Shown here in pieces: positions 1-6,260 of a DNA stretch of 8,567 bases. The DNA is taken from contig JAQVGE010000038.1 in assembly GCA_028696935.1 (NCBI GenBank), positions 1 through 8,567 of the forward strand, read 5' to 3'. The stretch comes from Minisyncoccota bacterium (GTDB lineage: Bacteria > Patescibacteria > Paceibacteria > UBA9973). Within the stretch, counting starts at the first letter, position 1, and every line of letters begins with the position of its first letter. A model generated the notes under the pieces. It did no database searches, was not told the origin of the DNA, and worked only from the letters and a program-made list of their open reading frames with translations. Position numbers and translations under genes: made by a program.

Positions 1-9
1 CTTCCTGGG

Positions 10-231
10 TCAGCCCTCGGAGACTTCGAAGATGTCGAAGCCGATCCACCATTTTCGATACCATTTCCGGTTCACCTGTTTCACCCGATACTTTTCAATG
101 GGCGCCTTATTGTTCAATTCTACGGGAATTAAGAAAACCTTTGTAAACCCTTCGATTTCAAAGGTTTTTGTTATTGTTGACGACGAATTGACGAATATTA
201 CTGTTGTAACTTGACCGCGGCGTACTGTTAT
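10..231 (-). pseudogene. 3' remnant of an unidentified minus-strand gene
   Basis: A minus-strand reading frame ends at a TGA at 12-10. Its last ~65 codons look genuinely coding: mixed, fairly G/C-rich third positions and a plausible protein ending in a basic, aromatic stretch (VNRKWYRKWWIGFDIF) followed by EVSEG. The frame stays open to 504, but beyond about 230 it only shadows the recombinase gene on the other strand, and G+C drops sharply (32/60 at 1-60, 17/60 at 241-300). I therefore read it as the C-terminal part of a gene whose 5' end was separated by an insertion. The break point is approximate. I do not recognise the family. The plus-strand frames here look less natural (long FH/P-rich runs and early stops). 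A complete small gene starting near 230 cannot be excluded, but I see no ribosome binding site for one. Confidence 0.4.
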
Positions 232-234
232 AAA

Positions 235-281
235 CCACTTATACTTGAATATATAGCAGACTATAGATATAATATAAGTGG
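235..281. repeat. 9-bp inverted repeat bracketing the promoter
   Basis: CCACTTATA (235-243) and its exact reverse complement TATAAGTGG (273-281) lie just outside the -35 and across the last base of the -10. The 29-bp gap is too long for a simple tyrosine-recombinase core site. An operator, or arm-type recombinase binding sites near an element end, fits better. The right arm recurs as a 12-base match (AATATAAGTGGA at 271-282 and 5646-5657). Function is inferred, not shown. Confidence 0.5.
245..273 (+). promoter_or_regulatory. sigma-A promoter of the recombinase operon
   Basis: A -35 TTGAAT (245-250) and a perfect -10 TATAAT (268-273) are separated by exactly 17 bp, placing the transcription start near 280-281. 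That is downstream of the GTG at 278 and upstream of the TTG at 305, so the promoter bears directly on the start choice of the first recombinase gene. It is enclosed by a 9-bp inverted repeat. Confidence 0.75.
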
Positions 282-304
282 ATATTGGAAGAAAGGAGCA
301 TATA

Positions 305-3300
305 TTGTTTTCAAATTCTACTAGTAATAAATTAATAAATAGGCTAATAAGTGTATTTCCTGAATATAGAGAAATCGTATCAGAAAAAACCCTCCTGGAA
401 GTATATGGATTACTTTGGGGTAAAAAAAATAATATTAAGATGTCTTCAGAAAATTCAATAAAGGGTCTATATAGTATTGATTCATCATTAGAAGGCTTCA
501 CCAAAATTACGGATGATTTTTTAAAAATAGATTTTTCTCTCTTGCTTAGGGCATTACCCGGCTATATCGCATGTCCTGATAGGCTAGAATCAAGCTTAGA
601 AGTATGTGAAGACGATGTTATTGAAATGACATCGTTAATTTTTTTGGTCAAAAAATGGCTGAGCCAAGAAAATGTGTTGGATAATTTTCTTAAAAACAAA
701 GCCTTCACTTCTTTAAAAAACAGGATGAGAGTAAACGGTTTTATAAAAAACCTGAGTGATGAAAATCTGTTGGAGATAATAGAATCGATTGCAACCTATA
801 ATTTGGATTGGAATTCAATGATGAACATTCCAATTAATAGAATTAATACGGAAGCATATAAGGCCGCGTATTTATTCAACAACGAACTCTTGGAAAGCAA
901 GGACAAACAGTTTGAATATGCCGCAAAAATTTATGAGCATAAATTAAGTAATGAATACATTTTAGAGTATTATTATAAGACTAAATTCTCCAGCAACGAA
1001 GTTCAAAAGGCAAAAGAAATCATGTATGAGATTAAAGAAAGCGTATTGAAGTCTTGCCCATTGGATATAGCTAGCGCGTTAGAAATATCAAAAAAAACAC
1101 TAACCTATAGTTACAATTCAAAAGGAGAATTTGAGAAAGGGACATCAGGATCTGCTATAGAACCAAATGATATTATGCTAAGCATTAGCTTAGCATATCG
1201 TTTTTTCTTAGGTAGTATATCTCTTAATAAAAACAGCGACAATCAGTATTTAGTTTTTTCGCCTTCATCATATTTCATTCGGAAATGGGCTAACGATCCT
1301 GTGGTAAGAGATTTGAATCCTAATATAACCTTTGTAGTTAATGAGTGGAAGAAAATACTATTTGAAACCCACTTCTCTAATGAAGACTATTGCGGAAGTT
1401 TGCGTACTGATTTTAATTTCAAGACCTATGAAGAGATGCGACTAGAATCACCTCTCTCCAGAGAATACGAAAGTGCGTTAATTTTTCCGAACTTAGATTT
1501 AGACAGCTCAAAATCAAAAATTAGTAAGACACTCCTTGAAGATTTTCCGGGGATAAAAAGAGCATATATATTGAGCGCTGAAGGAGATTTTAAAAATTTT
1601 ATTCGTACAAACAATCATGTGTCTGATGCATTACTTTTGCCTAAGGGAATTAATAATAGCAAATCTCCGAAACAGAAAGTTTTCTGGATGTATAACAGCC
1701 AAGAAAAACAAGAAAAAATTATTTTTAACCTCGGTAAACTTGTTAATCACGATTCTATTCAAAGATTATTATTTATAGATGAAGGGGGCATAAGTATCGC
1801 TTACGATGAAGTGATAGGCAATTCGAAAGAGTCGTTGAGAAGAATTTACAATTCAGCAATGCCAAAGAAAAACTCAAGTGCAGAAACTAGAGAAAAGCCA
1901 CGGTATATAGATTTCTCAAAAGAAATTAGGATTTGGTATTGGCTTCAACCAAGCAAGAAAAAGAAAGGCCATTATCGACTGGATGCATACATATGCGATG
2001 AGGCGCGTGAGGGTAAATCGAAGGAACTTCTCCCAAGGGGAAAGCGAATAGAAGACAGTAAAAAACAAAAAAATGGCTTGTTACAATTGGAAGTTGAAAA
2101 TTGGCTGAAAGAAGAGTATCCCTATTCTTATATTAGCAGAAAAAAATCTGGCGAAAACGAAAACAAGCAAGCACTTCGGGACATAATATCGAGTCACTAT
2201 CGAAGAAGTCTCAAGAATGAATCTATCTCAATTAAGACTCTTTGGTACATCTATCCAGAGATAGAGAACCTAATATCATCTTCAGAGAAAATGCTTCTTA
2301 AAGAAATGGCTACAGGGGCTATAGGGCATTTCGATTTAGCGAATACTACGGCAGAAGAATACATAGATGCCATTAGCAATAATTTCATGGGCAGCCAAAT
2401 GGCCCGGCTTAACGTTCTATCAACCGCAATATCCTATGCTGTAAAACAGGGGCATTGCCAGAACAATGTTATTGATGAGACTTTATCAGACATCAGTTCA
2501 ATAAATAAAGGAAGGCTAGATGTAAGAAATGCATTGACCAAAAAATCTCTCACCACTTCTGAATTAAAAGGCTTGTATGAAATAATATGTAGCAGAATAA
2601 CTAATGAGGGAAAGCCAGAGTACATTGGTGTTTTAATAAAGCTATTGACTGGCCTGGAAAGTAACATCATTTGTGCACTGAAAGTAGAGGATTTTGTAAG
2701 GGTTGAAGATTATGGCTTCTACAAATTCATGATATGGAAACAATTAACTAATGACGGTAGTGAAGAAAGAGATATGCAGAAAGTAGAAGACTATAGGTGT
2801 ATTCCCTGCTCTCAAGTTTTATCGAACTACGTAATGTGTCAAGTAGACAGCCTTAAAGAAAAATTCCCGGATAGTTTTTTAAAAATGAGTATCATTTCTG
2901 CAACTAGCGCAGAGGAAACGCAAAAGCCAGTTTCTCCCACTATGTTAGACAGAATATGCAATTCCCTCATTAAGGAAATTGGGATTGAGGATAATGTAAT
3001 TTCGATCCCCGATTTTAACAAGGGAGTTAAAGAAACAAATCTAAGCCGTTATGGAGGTGATATTTATAGAGAAAACTTTAGATATTGGGCTAATAAAAGG
3101 GGGAAATTAAGCTTAGATGAAATTTCATATCTCCTTGGTAATAAACAATCTACTACTTTCGGGAAATTTTACTGTGATTTTATAAATGATAAGGCACAAT
3201 TAGCATTGTATGTCAAATTGTTGCGATTGGACTCAATGTTGTTAAGTGGGACAAGGAGATATCAAAAGAACATCATTCCAAAGATGGGAGATCGTCAAAT

Positions 3301-3445
3301 CATTTTCGAGGCTGAGGGAGATTTGCCTTTATCAATAAAGATAATAGCGAAAAATATAGAAGTTGGTAAATGTAAGATTGAGATGGCAAACAGTTATGGA
3401 ATTGCTATTCAAGCGGGTAAAATTAACGGTGGAGAGGAAGAATGA
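305..3445 (+). CDS. giant tyrosine-recombinase-like protein with degenerate active site
   Basis: This is a 1046-aa protein if started at TTG 305, which has AAGGAG at 293-298 six bases upstream. An in-frame GTG at 278 has no ribosome binding site and lies ahead of the predicted transcript start. Only the C-terminal third is recognisable: a SAM-like core-binding segment (about 679-736, with TTAEEYIDAI) and a tyrosine-recombinase catalytic fold (about 760-965). In box I the usual TGLR reads TGLE (Glu785), so the first catalytic arginine is replaced by an acidic residue. Lys812 and the YRCIPC strand fit the beta region. Box II keeps Arg922 (YRENF), but the HxxR histidine position is Asp919. The LIGH histidine is Asn946 (LLGN). 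Tyr956 (GKFYCDF) could be the nucleophile. Residues 1-~670 match nothing I know. A ~60-residue beta-rich tail follows the catalytic domain. It overlaps the next recombinase gene by ATGA. It probably acts as a partner or architectural subunit; strand cleavage by itself looks doubtful. Confidence 0.85.
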   Translation: MFSNSTSNKLINRLISVFPEYREIVSEKTLLEVYGLLWGKKNNIKMSSENSIKGLYSIDSSLEGFTKITDDFLKIDFSLLLRALPGYIACPDRLESSLEVCEDDVIEMTSLIFLVKKWLSQENVLDNFLKNKAFTSLKNRMRVNGFIKNLSDENLLEIIESIATYNLDWNSMMNIPINRINTEAYKAAYLFNNELLESKDKQFEYAAKIYEHKLSNEYILEYYYKTKFSSNEVQKAKEIMYEIKESVLKSCPLDIASALEISKKTLTYSYNSKGEFEKGTSGSAIEPNDIMLSISLAYRFFLGSISLNKNSDNQYLVFSPSSYFIRKWANDPVVRDLNPNITFVVNEWKKILFETHFSNEDYCGSLRTDFNFKTYEEMRLESPLSREYESALIFPNLDLDSSKSKISKTLLEDFPGIKRAYILSAEGDFKNFIRTNNHVSDALLLPKGINNSKSPKQKVFWMYNSQEKQEKIIFNLGKLVNHDSIQRLLFIDEGGISIAYDEVIGNSKESLRRIYNSAMPKKNSSAETREKPRYIDFSKEIRIWYWLQPSKKKKGHYRLDAYICDEAREGKSKELLPRGKRIEDSKKQKNGLLQLEVENWLKEEYPYSYISRKKSGENENKQALRDIISSHYRRSLKNESISIKTLWYIYPEIENLISSSEKMLLKEMATGAIGHFDLANTTAEEYIDAISNNFMGSQMARLNVLSTAISYAVKQGHCQNNVIDETLSDISSINKGRLDVRNALTKKSLTTSELKGLYEIICSRITNEGKPEYIGVLIKLLTGLESNIICALKVEDFVRVEDYGFYKFMIWKQLTNDGSEERDMQKVEDYRCIPCSQVLSNYVMCQVDSLKEKFPDSFLKMSIISATSAEETQKPVSPTMLDRICNSLIKEIGIEDNVISIPDFNKGVKETNLSRYGGDIYRENFRYWANKRGKLSLDEISYLLGNKQSTTFGKFYCDFINDKAQLALYVKLLRLDSMLLSGTRRYQKNIIPKMGDRQIIFEAEGDLPLSIKIIAKNIEVGKCKIEMANSYGIAIQAGKINGGEEE

Positions 3446-4896
3446 TGAGAATAGATATAGCACCTGGGTATTTAGATAAAGCGCCTGATAACTCCTTTAA
3501 TTTTGTGGGTGTCTTGAGGAAGTATTTTTACACAAATGGAGATTTTAATCCAATAAACAAAAACTGGAATGAAGACACACAATCTAGATATCTTGAAGAT
3601 TACGAAAGAAGACTTATACCATGTCTAGGGGAATTAAAGGCAATGCATGAGTACGAGGAAGAGGATTTTATTGCCGCGCTTATTAAACTGAGAGAACAGT
3701 ACCAATACGGTGAAAAGAGTATGGCACATTACACGCAGTTAATTTGGCGTGTGTATAAAGCAGGTTTAGAAAATTGCTTGTATGAAGATAAAATATTTTG
3801 GGAAGATTTGGATGACGGCAGGAACGAAAAAAGTCGTAGAAATGAGAAGGAAAGACTGATCCTGACCAAAAAATCATTCACTATTGAAGAGGAAAAGAAA
3901 CTACTTGTATGGGCTAAAAGTCTAGATCCTAAATCCGCAACGGGTCAAGAAATTGGATTGTTATTGATGTTCTTGTTTGGACTACGTAACCAAGAAGCCT
4001 GTGGACTGGATTTTGGTGGTATTAAGCTATTAACTATGCAGAAGTATCCCTGCTTATATATATATCAAACAACTAGTGGAACAGGTAATAGTATAAAGGC
4101 AGGGGGGAAAACCTCTAATGCAGCACGTATAATTCCTATTTTTAACTTCATTTACAATTTTTTGTTGGAGAGACGACATCACATAGAGGAGTATTTACAA
4201 TGCACTTCTTCGCAGGTTCAGGGTGCAAGAGTTGAAGGAATCGATAAAATCCCTGTGGTATGCAAAAACAATCAATACGAGACTAGAGCTAGTAGTCGGG
4301 ATTTAACAGAGCTAGGAAGAAATCTATTCAGAATATTAGACATTAGGGAAGATGCCAGGAAAGAACTAAAAAGAACTCAATTTTCGCAAAAAATGAGCGA
4401 AATAGATATCGGAGAAAAAGATGCAACCACATATTTGTTTAGAAGGAATTTTGCGACCAATCTTTACTGTCTTGGATTAACCTGTAGCGAAATACAGTAT
4501 TTGATTGGACATGACGTAGAAAATCCTGTTGAAACGCGAAATTATTTAACCAATGAAGATAATATTAGTGTTATGAAAGAAAAACTAGATGAACATCCAT
4601 ATATTTTATTCTTTGAGAAGGATAGGACTAAATGTATAATAATTAATGATGATATATACAGAAATGATGGCAACGCACTAGAACTGTTGGAACTAAATGC
4701 TTCTAAATTAGGTAGTGAATATAGAATAAATATAACTGCGGAGGAACCATTGGATAATATTCTAGTGACTTTTCATGACCATAATTGCTATGAGTATACG
4801 TGTACAAAAGACTATAAATACGATTCATATGGATGTAAGGAAACCGTCAATATTAGAACCGTAATAAAAGAACGCTACAAGAGAAAGTTAGGATAG
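3442..4896 (+). CDS. tyrosine recombinase/integrase (484 aa)
   Basis: A site-specific tyrosine recombinase, expected to cut and rejoin DNA through a 3'-phosphotyrosine. An N-terminal core-binding domain spans about 20-135 (an RYLEDYERRLIP..LGEL helix, then helices to about 130). The catalytic domain spans about 145-375. Visible active-site residues are Arg182 (FGLRNQEA), a lysine in the beta hairpin (Lys223 or Lys219) before RIIPIF, Arg334 with Arg335 (LFRRNFAT), His357 (LIGH) and Tyr368 (RNYL). The HxxR histidine is Tyr331, a tolerated variation. About 115 residues follow the nucleophile, which is unusually long, and include a Cys/His cluster (H445, H447, C449, C454, C465). The start ATG overlaps the stop of the preceding gene (ATGA). 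GGAG at 3431-3434 sits 7 bases upstream; ATG 3445 is an alternative. The overlap implies translational coupling and a fixed ratio with the giant partner. This looks like the catalytic member of the pair. Confidence 0.9.
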   Translation: MMRIDIAPGYLDKAPDNSFNFVGVLRKYFYTNGDFNPINKNWNEDTQSRYLEDYERRLIPCLGELKAMHEYEEEDFIAALIKLREQYQYGEKSMAHYTQLIWRVYKAGLENCLYEDKIFWEDLDDGRNEKSRRNEKERLILTKKSFTIEEEKKLLVWAKSLDPKSATGQEIGLLLMFLFGLRNQEACGLDFGGIKLLTMQKYPCLYIYQTTSGTGNSIKAGGKTSNAARIIPIFNFIYNFLLERRHHIEEYLQCTSSQVQGARVEGIDKIPVVCKNNQYETRASSRDLTELGRNLFRILDIREDARKELKRTQFSQKMSEIDIGEKDATTYLFRRNFATNLYCLGLTCSEIQYLIGHDVENPVETRNYLTNEDNISVMKEKLDEHPYILFFEKDRTKCIIINDDIYRNDGNALELLELNASKLGSEYRINITAEEPLDNILVTFHDHNCYEYTCTKDYKYDSYGCKETVNIRTVIKERYKRKLG

Positions 4897-5021
4897 TTAG
4901 GTGAGTTGTTAGATAGATTCCACGAGGGGGATATGCGACAAAATATGGGATACGAAAAAAAGGCTTTAAGATTGTAATTATCTATTATCTCGACATTTTT
5001 AGGTGCGTCATCAGTATTTAG

Positions 5022-5050
5022 TTGTAAATCAAGTTATTTATGCATATAAT
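5022..5050 (+). promoter_or_regulatory. sigma-A promoter of the Xre regulator
   Basis: TTGTAA (5022-5027) and a perfect TATAAT (5045-5050) with a 17-bp spacer. The palindrome TATGCATA (5039-5046) overlaps the -10. The predicted start lies near 5057, about 30 bases ahead of the regulator ATG, so this gene can be expressed independently of the recombinase operon. The 190 bases between the recombinase stop and the regulator hold no terminator I can identify, so read-through is also possible. Confidence 0.65.
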
Positions 5051-5086
5051 TAGGTATAGTTTAGATTATGAAATGAGGGAATAGTT

Positions 5087-5347
5087 ATGCAAGAAAAACA
5101 GACTAGAGCTCAGTATGGATCCGTCAAAAAATCACCTAGCCAGAATGTGTTGCCAAACCATATTAAAGAGCTACGGATTGCAAATGGCTACCTCACGCAG
5201 AAACAGTTTGCAGTAGCAATGGGAGTTTCTGAAGCTACCATATGCTACTGGGAAACTGGATCATTCTTCCCTACCACACAGAATATACGCAAGTTATGTT
5301 CCACTCTAAACTGCACTGTGGATGAATTATTCGACTGGGATGCATAA
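5087..5347 (+). CDS. Xre/Cro-family HTH transcriptional regulator
   Basis: An 86-aa DNA-binding protein. After a ~20-residue polar N-terminal extension, residues about 23-82 form a typical Cro/C1-type HTH: IKELRIANGYLTQKQFAVAM (helices 1-2), VSEATICYWETGSFFP (recognition helix and turn), then IRKLCSTLNCTVDELF. GAGGG at 5075-5079 lies 7 bases ahead of the ATG. It has its own promoter and is followed by a strong terminator, so it is probably a single-gene transcript. Its position just after the recombinase pair suggests that it controls that operon or assists excision, as small HTH proteins do in other integrative elements. The inverted repeat around the promoter at 245-273 is a candidate operator. 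That link is inference. The regulator assignment itself is firm. Confidence 0.88.
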   Translation: MQEKQTRAQYGSVKKSPSQNVLPNHIKELRIANGYLTQKQFAVAMGVSEATICYWETGSFFPTTQNIRKLCSTLNCTVDELFDWDA

Positions 5348-5362
5348 TTGTATAGGATACAA
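5348..5362. repeat. 15-bp perfect dyad after the Xre gene
   Basis: TTGTAT-AGG-ATACAA begins at the base following the Xre stop codon. Six-base arms with a 3-base centre resemble a small repressor half-site pair, but there is no nearby promoter for it to control and no T-tract to make it a terminator. It could be a 3' UTR hairpin. Chance is quite possible in AT-rich DNA. Confidence 0.25.
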
Positions 5363-5509
5363 AAGATTAATTTGAGTGAAGTAAAACATCTAGAAGTACC
5401 TGAATGTTAGGAATGAGGCCAACTGGTGTAAATGAAGTAGTTGTATTACTTTTATTATGGAAAAAATCTCACTAAAAGGCCAGTGTTATTGCTGGTCCAG
5501 AGATGAGTA
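5363..5509. other. non-coding stretch, 3' UTR of the Xre transcript
   Basis: No convincing gene. It contains one possible hairpin, GGCCAG (5478-5483) pairing with CTGGTC (5492-5497, one G-T pair), enclosed by CTCA (5468-5471) and TGAG (5504-5507), directly ahead of the terminator. A 23-codon frame starting at ATG 5404 has a hydrophobic middle but no clear ribosome binding site, so it is not called. The stretch is most simply the 3' untranslated part of the Xre mRNA, or a small RNA derived from it. Confidence 0.4.
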
Positions 5510-5557
5510 AAAAACCACTCTAAGCCCGTTAAGCTACAACAGAGTGGTTTTTGCTTT
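5510..5557. terminator. bidirectional intrinsic terminator
   Basis: A perfect 12-bp stem pairs AAAAACCACTCT (5510-5521) with AGAGTGGTTTTT (5541-5552) around a 19-base loop. It is followed by GCTTTT, with a run of A on the left, so it can also work on the minus strand. It ends the Xre transcript and insulates it from downstream genes. Confidence 0.85.
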
Positions 5558-5819
5558 TCCTAAGAGAATCAATGAGAAGACCATAGCTTAAGATGGAAAA
5601 GCTGTTAATTAGAAATAGGATACTTGCTTAAATCATAACCCGAAAAATATAAGTGGAAATGAGAAAGACAAAAATCATCGTATTCAAAAATAAAACACGT
5701 TAATAATGAATATGGAGAATCAAAATACTTGAGATCTACAGAAACGGATAGGAGGCTCACAGATAAGAGGCAAACATTCAAACCACATATCCAAAATAAT
5801 TGAATGAAGTGGAGTTAAT
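5558..5819. other. non-coding stretch after the terminator
   Basis: I see no gene I can support. A frame upstream of 5804 is open for ~45 codons with a charged composition but has no start codon or ribosome binding site. Points of note are AATATAAGTGGA at 5646-5657, matching 271-282 beside the recombinase promoter, and the inverted repeat CATTCAA (5775-5781) / TTGAATG (5800-5806), just upstream of the small ORF at 5820. Confidence 0.35.
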
Positions 5820-5969
5820 ATGGAAACCCCATATGAAGTTTTAGAGAAGGAGATTGAGTCTATTTGCAGTAGGCACCATAGAAAATATAGCAGTTTGTTT
5901 CTATTAGATTTTGGAGTTATAAACTTGACCGTTACCAAAAAATGGAATATTATTAATGATATAGAATAA
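5820..5969 (+). CDS. hypothetical 49-aa protein
   Basis: A short frame starting ATG 5820 with GGAG at 5811-5814, five bases upstream, and ending TAA at 5967-5969. The protein begins METPYEVLEKEIESICSRHH, an amphipathic, charged N-terminal helix, followed by a hydrophobic SSLFLLDFGVINLTV segment and a short tail. Composition is more protein-like than that of surrounding frames, but 49 codons can occur by chance and I recognise no family. It is isolated: ~260 bases follow the upstream terminator and 290 precede the next gene. It could be a small regulator, a remnant of a larger gene, or spurious. The minus-strand frame over it has no ribosome binding site and looks like a shadow. Confidence 0.4.
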   Translation: METPYEVLEKEIESICSRHHRKYSSLFLLDFGVINLTVTKKWNIINDIE

Positions 5970-6171
5970 TGTCATGTGATAGCCTTGCAAGAAAATCTAT
6001 GGGCAGAATATTTAGGGTGCTATTATAAAACTCACCTATTGAGATTGTACATATGTGGTGGAACTCTCTTAAGGAATGTAAATAGAAATGACGATAGAGA
6101 CGTAACAGGAAAAGGGTTACTAGTTACATAATGCTTATAATTATTCTTGTGTGTAATATTTGAGGTCGCTT

Positions 6172-6198
6172 CAACAATTTGAGCAAGTTGTTGTTTTT
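6172..6198 (+). terminator. weak intrinsic-terminator-like hairpin
   Basis: CAACAATTT (6172-6180) pairs with AAGTTGTTG (6185-6193, one G-T pair) around a GAGC loop, followed by five T (6194-6198). The shape is right, but the stem is A/T-rich and so weak. It sits 62 bases ahead of the 382-aa gene, where it would end transcription from the small-ORF region. The region 5970-6260 otherwise holds only a TATAAT at 6136-6141 with no good -35. Confidence 0.45.
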
Positions 6199-6260
6199 GA
6201 GTTAAAAACCTATTGGTTAGTGTAGATAAAAAGACACTTAAATTTATGTGGGAGGTTGAA

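Noticed and set aside
211..234. TTGACC followed by TATAAA as a promoter upstream of the operon
   Set aside because: The spacer is only about 12 bp. The TTGAAT/TATAAT pair at 245-273 has the correct 17-bp spacing.
4897..4974. In-frame 26-codon continuation after the TAG of the 484-aa recombinase, with GAGGGGG at 4924-4930 before two ATGs
   Set aside because: There is no special read-through context, and the internal ATGs are too close to or too far from the purine run. The length is within chance.
5404..5475. 23-codon frame with a hydrophobic middle (VNEVVVLLLLW) just upstream of the bidirectional terminator, suggesting a type I toxin
   Set aside because: There is no clear ribosome binding site, no match to the Fst, TxpA or holin-like toxin families, and no good antisense promoter.
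5522..5540. Terminator loop containing GTTAAGC, resembling an integron attC core (GTTRRRY)
   Set aside because: There is no matching RYYYAAC partner or attC-like imperfect stem, and the element is fully explained as a terminator.
5661..5804. Open frame of about 45 codons with a charged composition upstream of 5804
   Set aside because: There is no start codon or ribosome binding site, and the frame is preceded directly by a stop. It may be a remnant but is not supportable.
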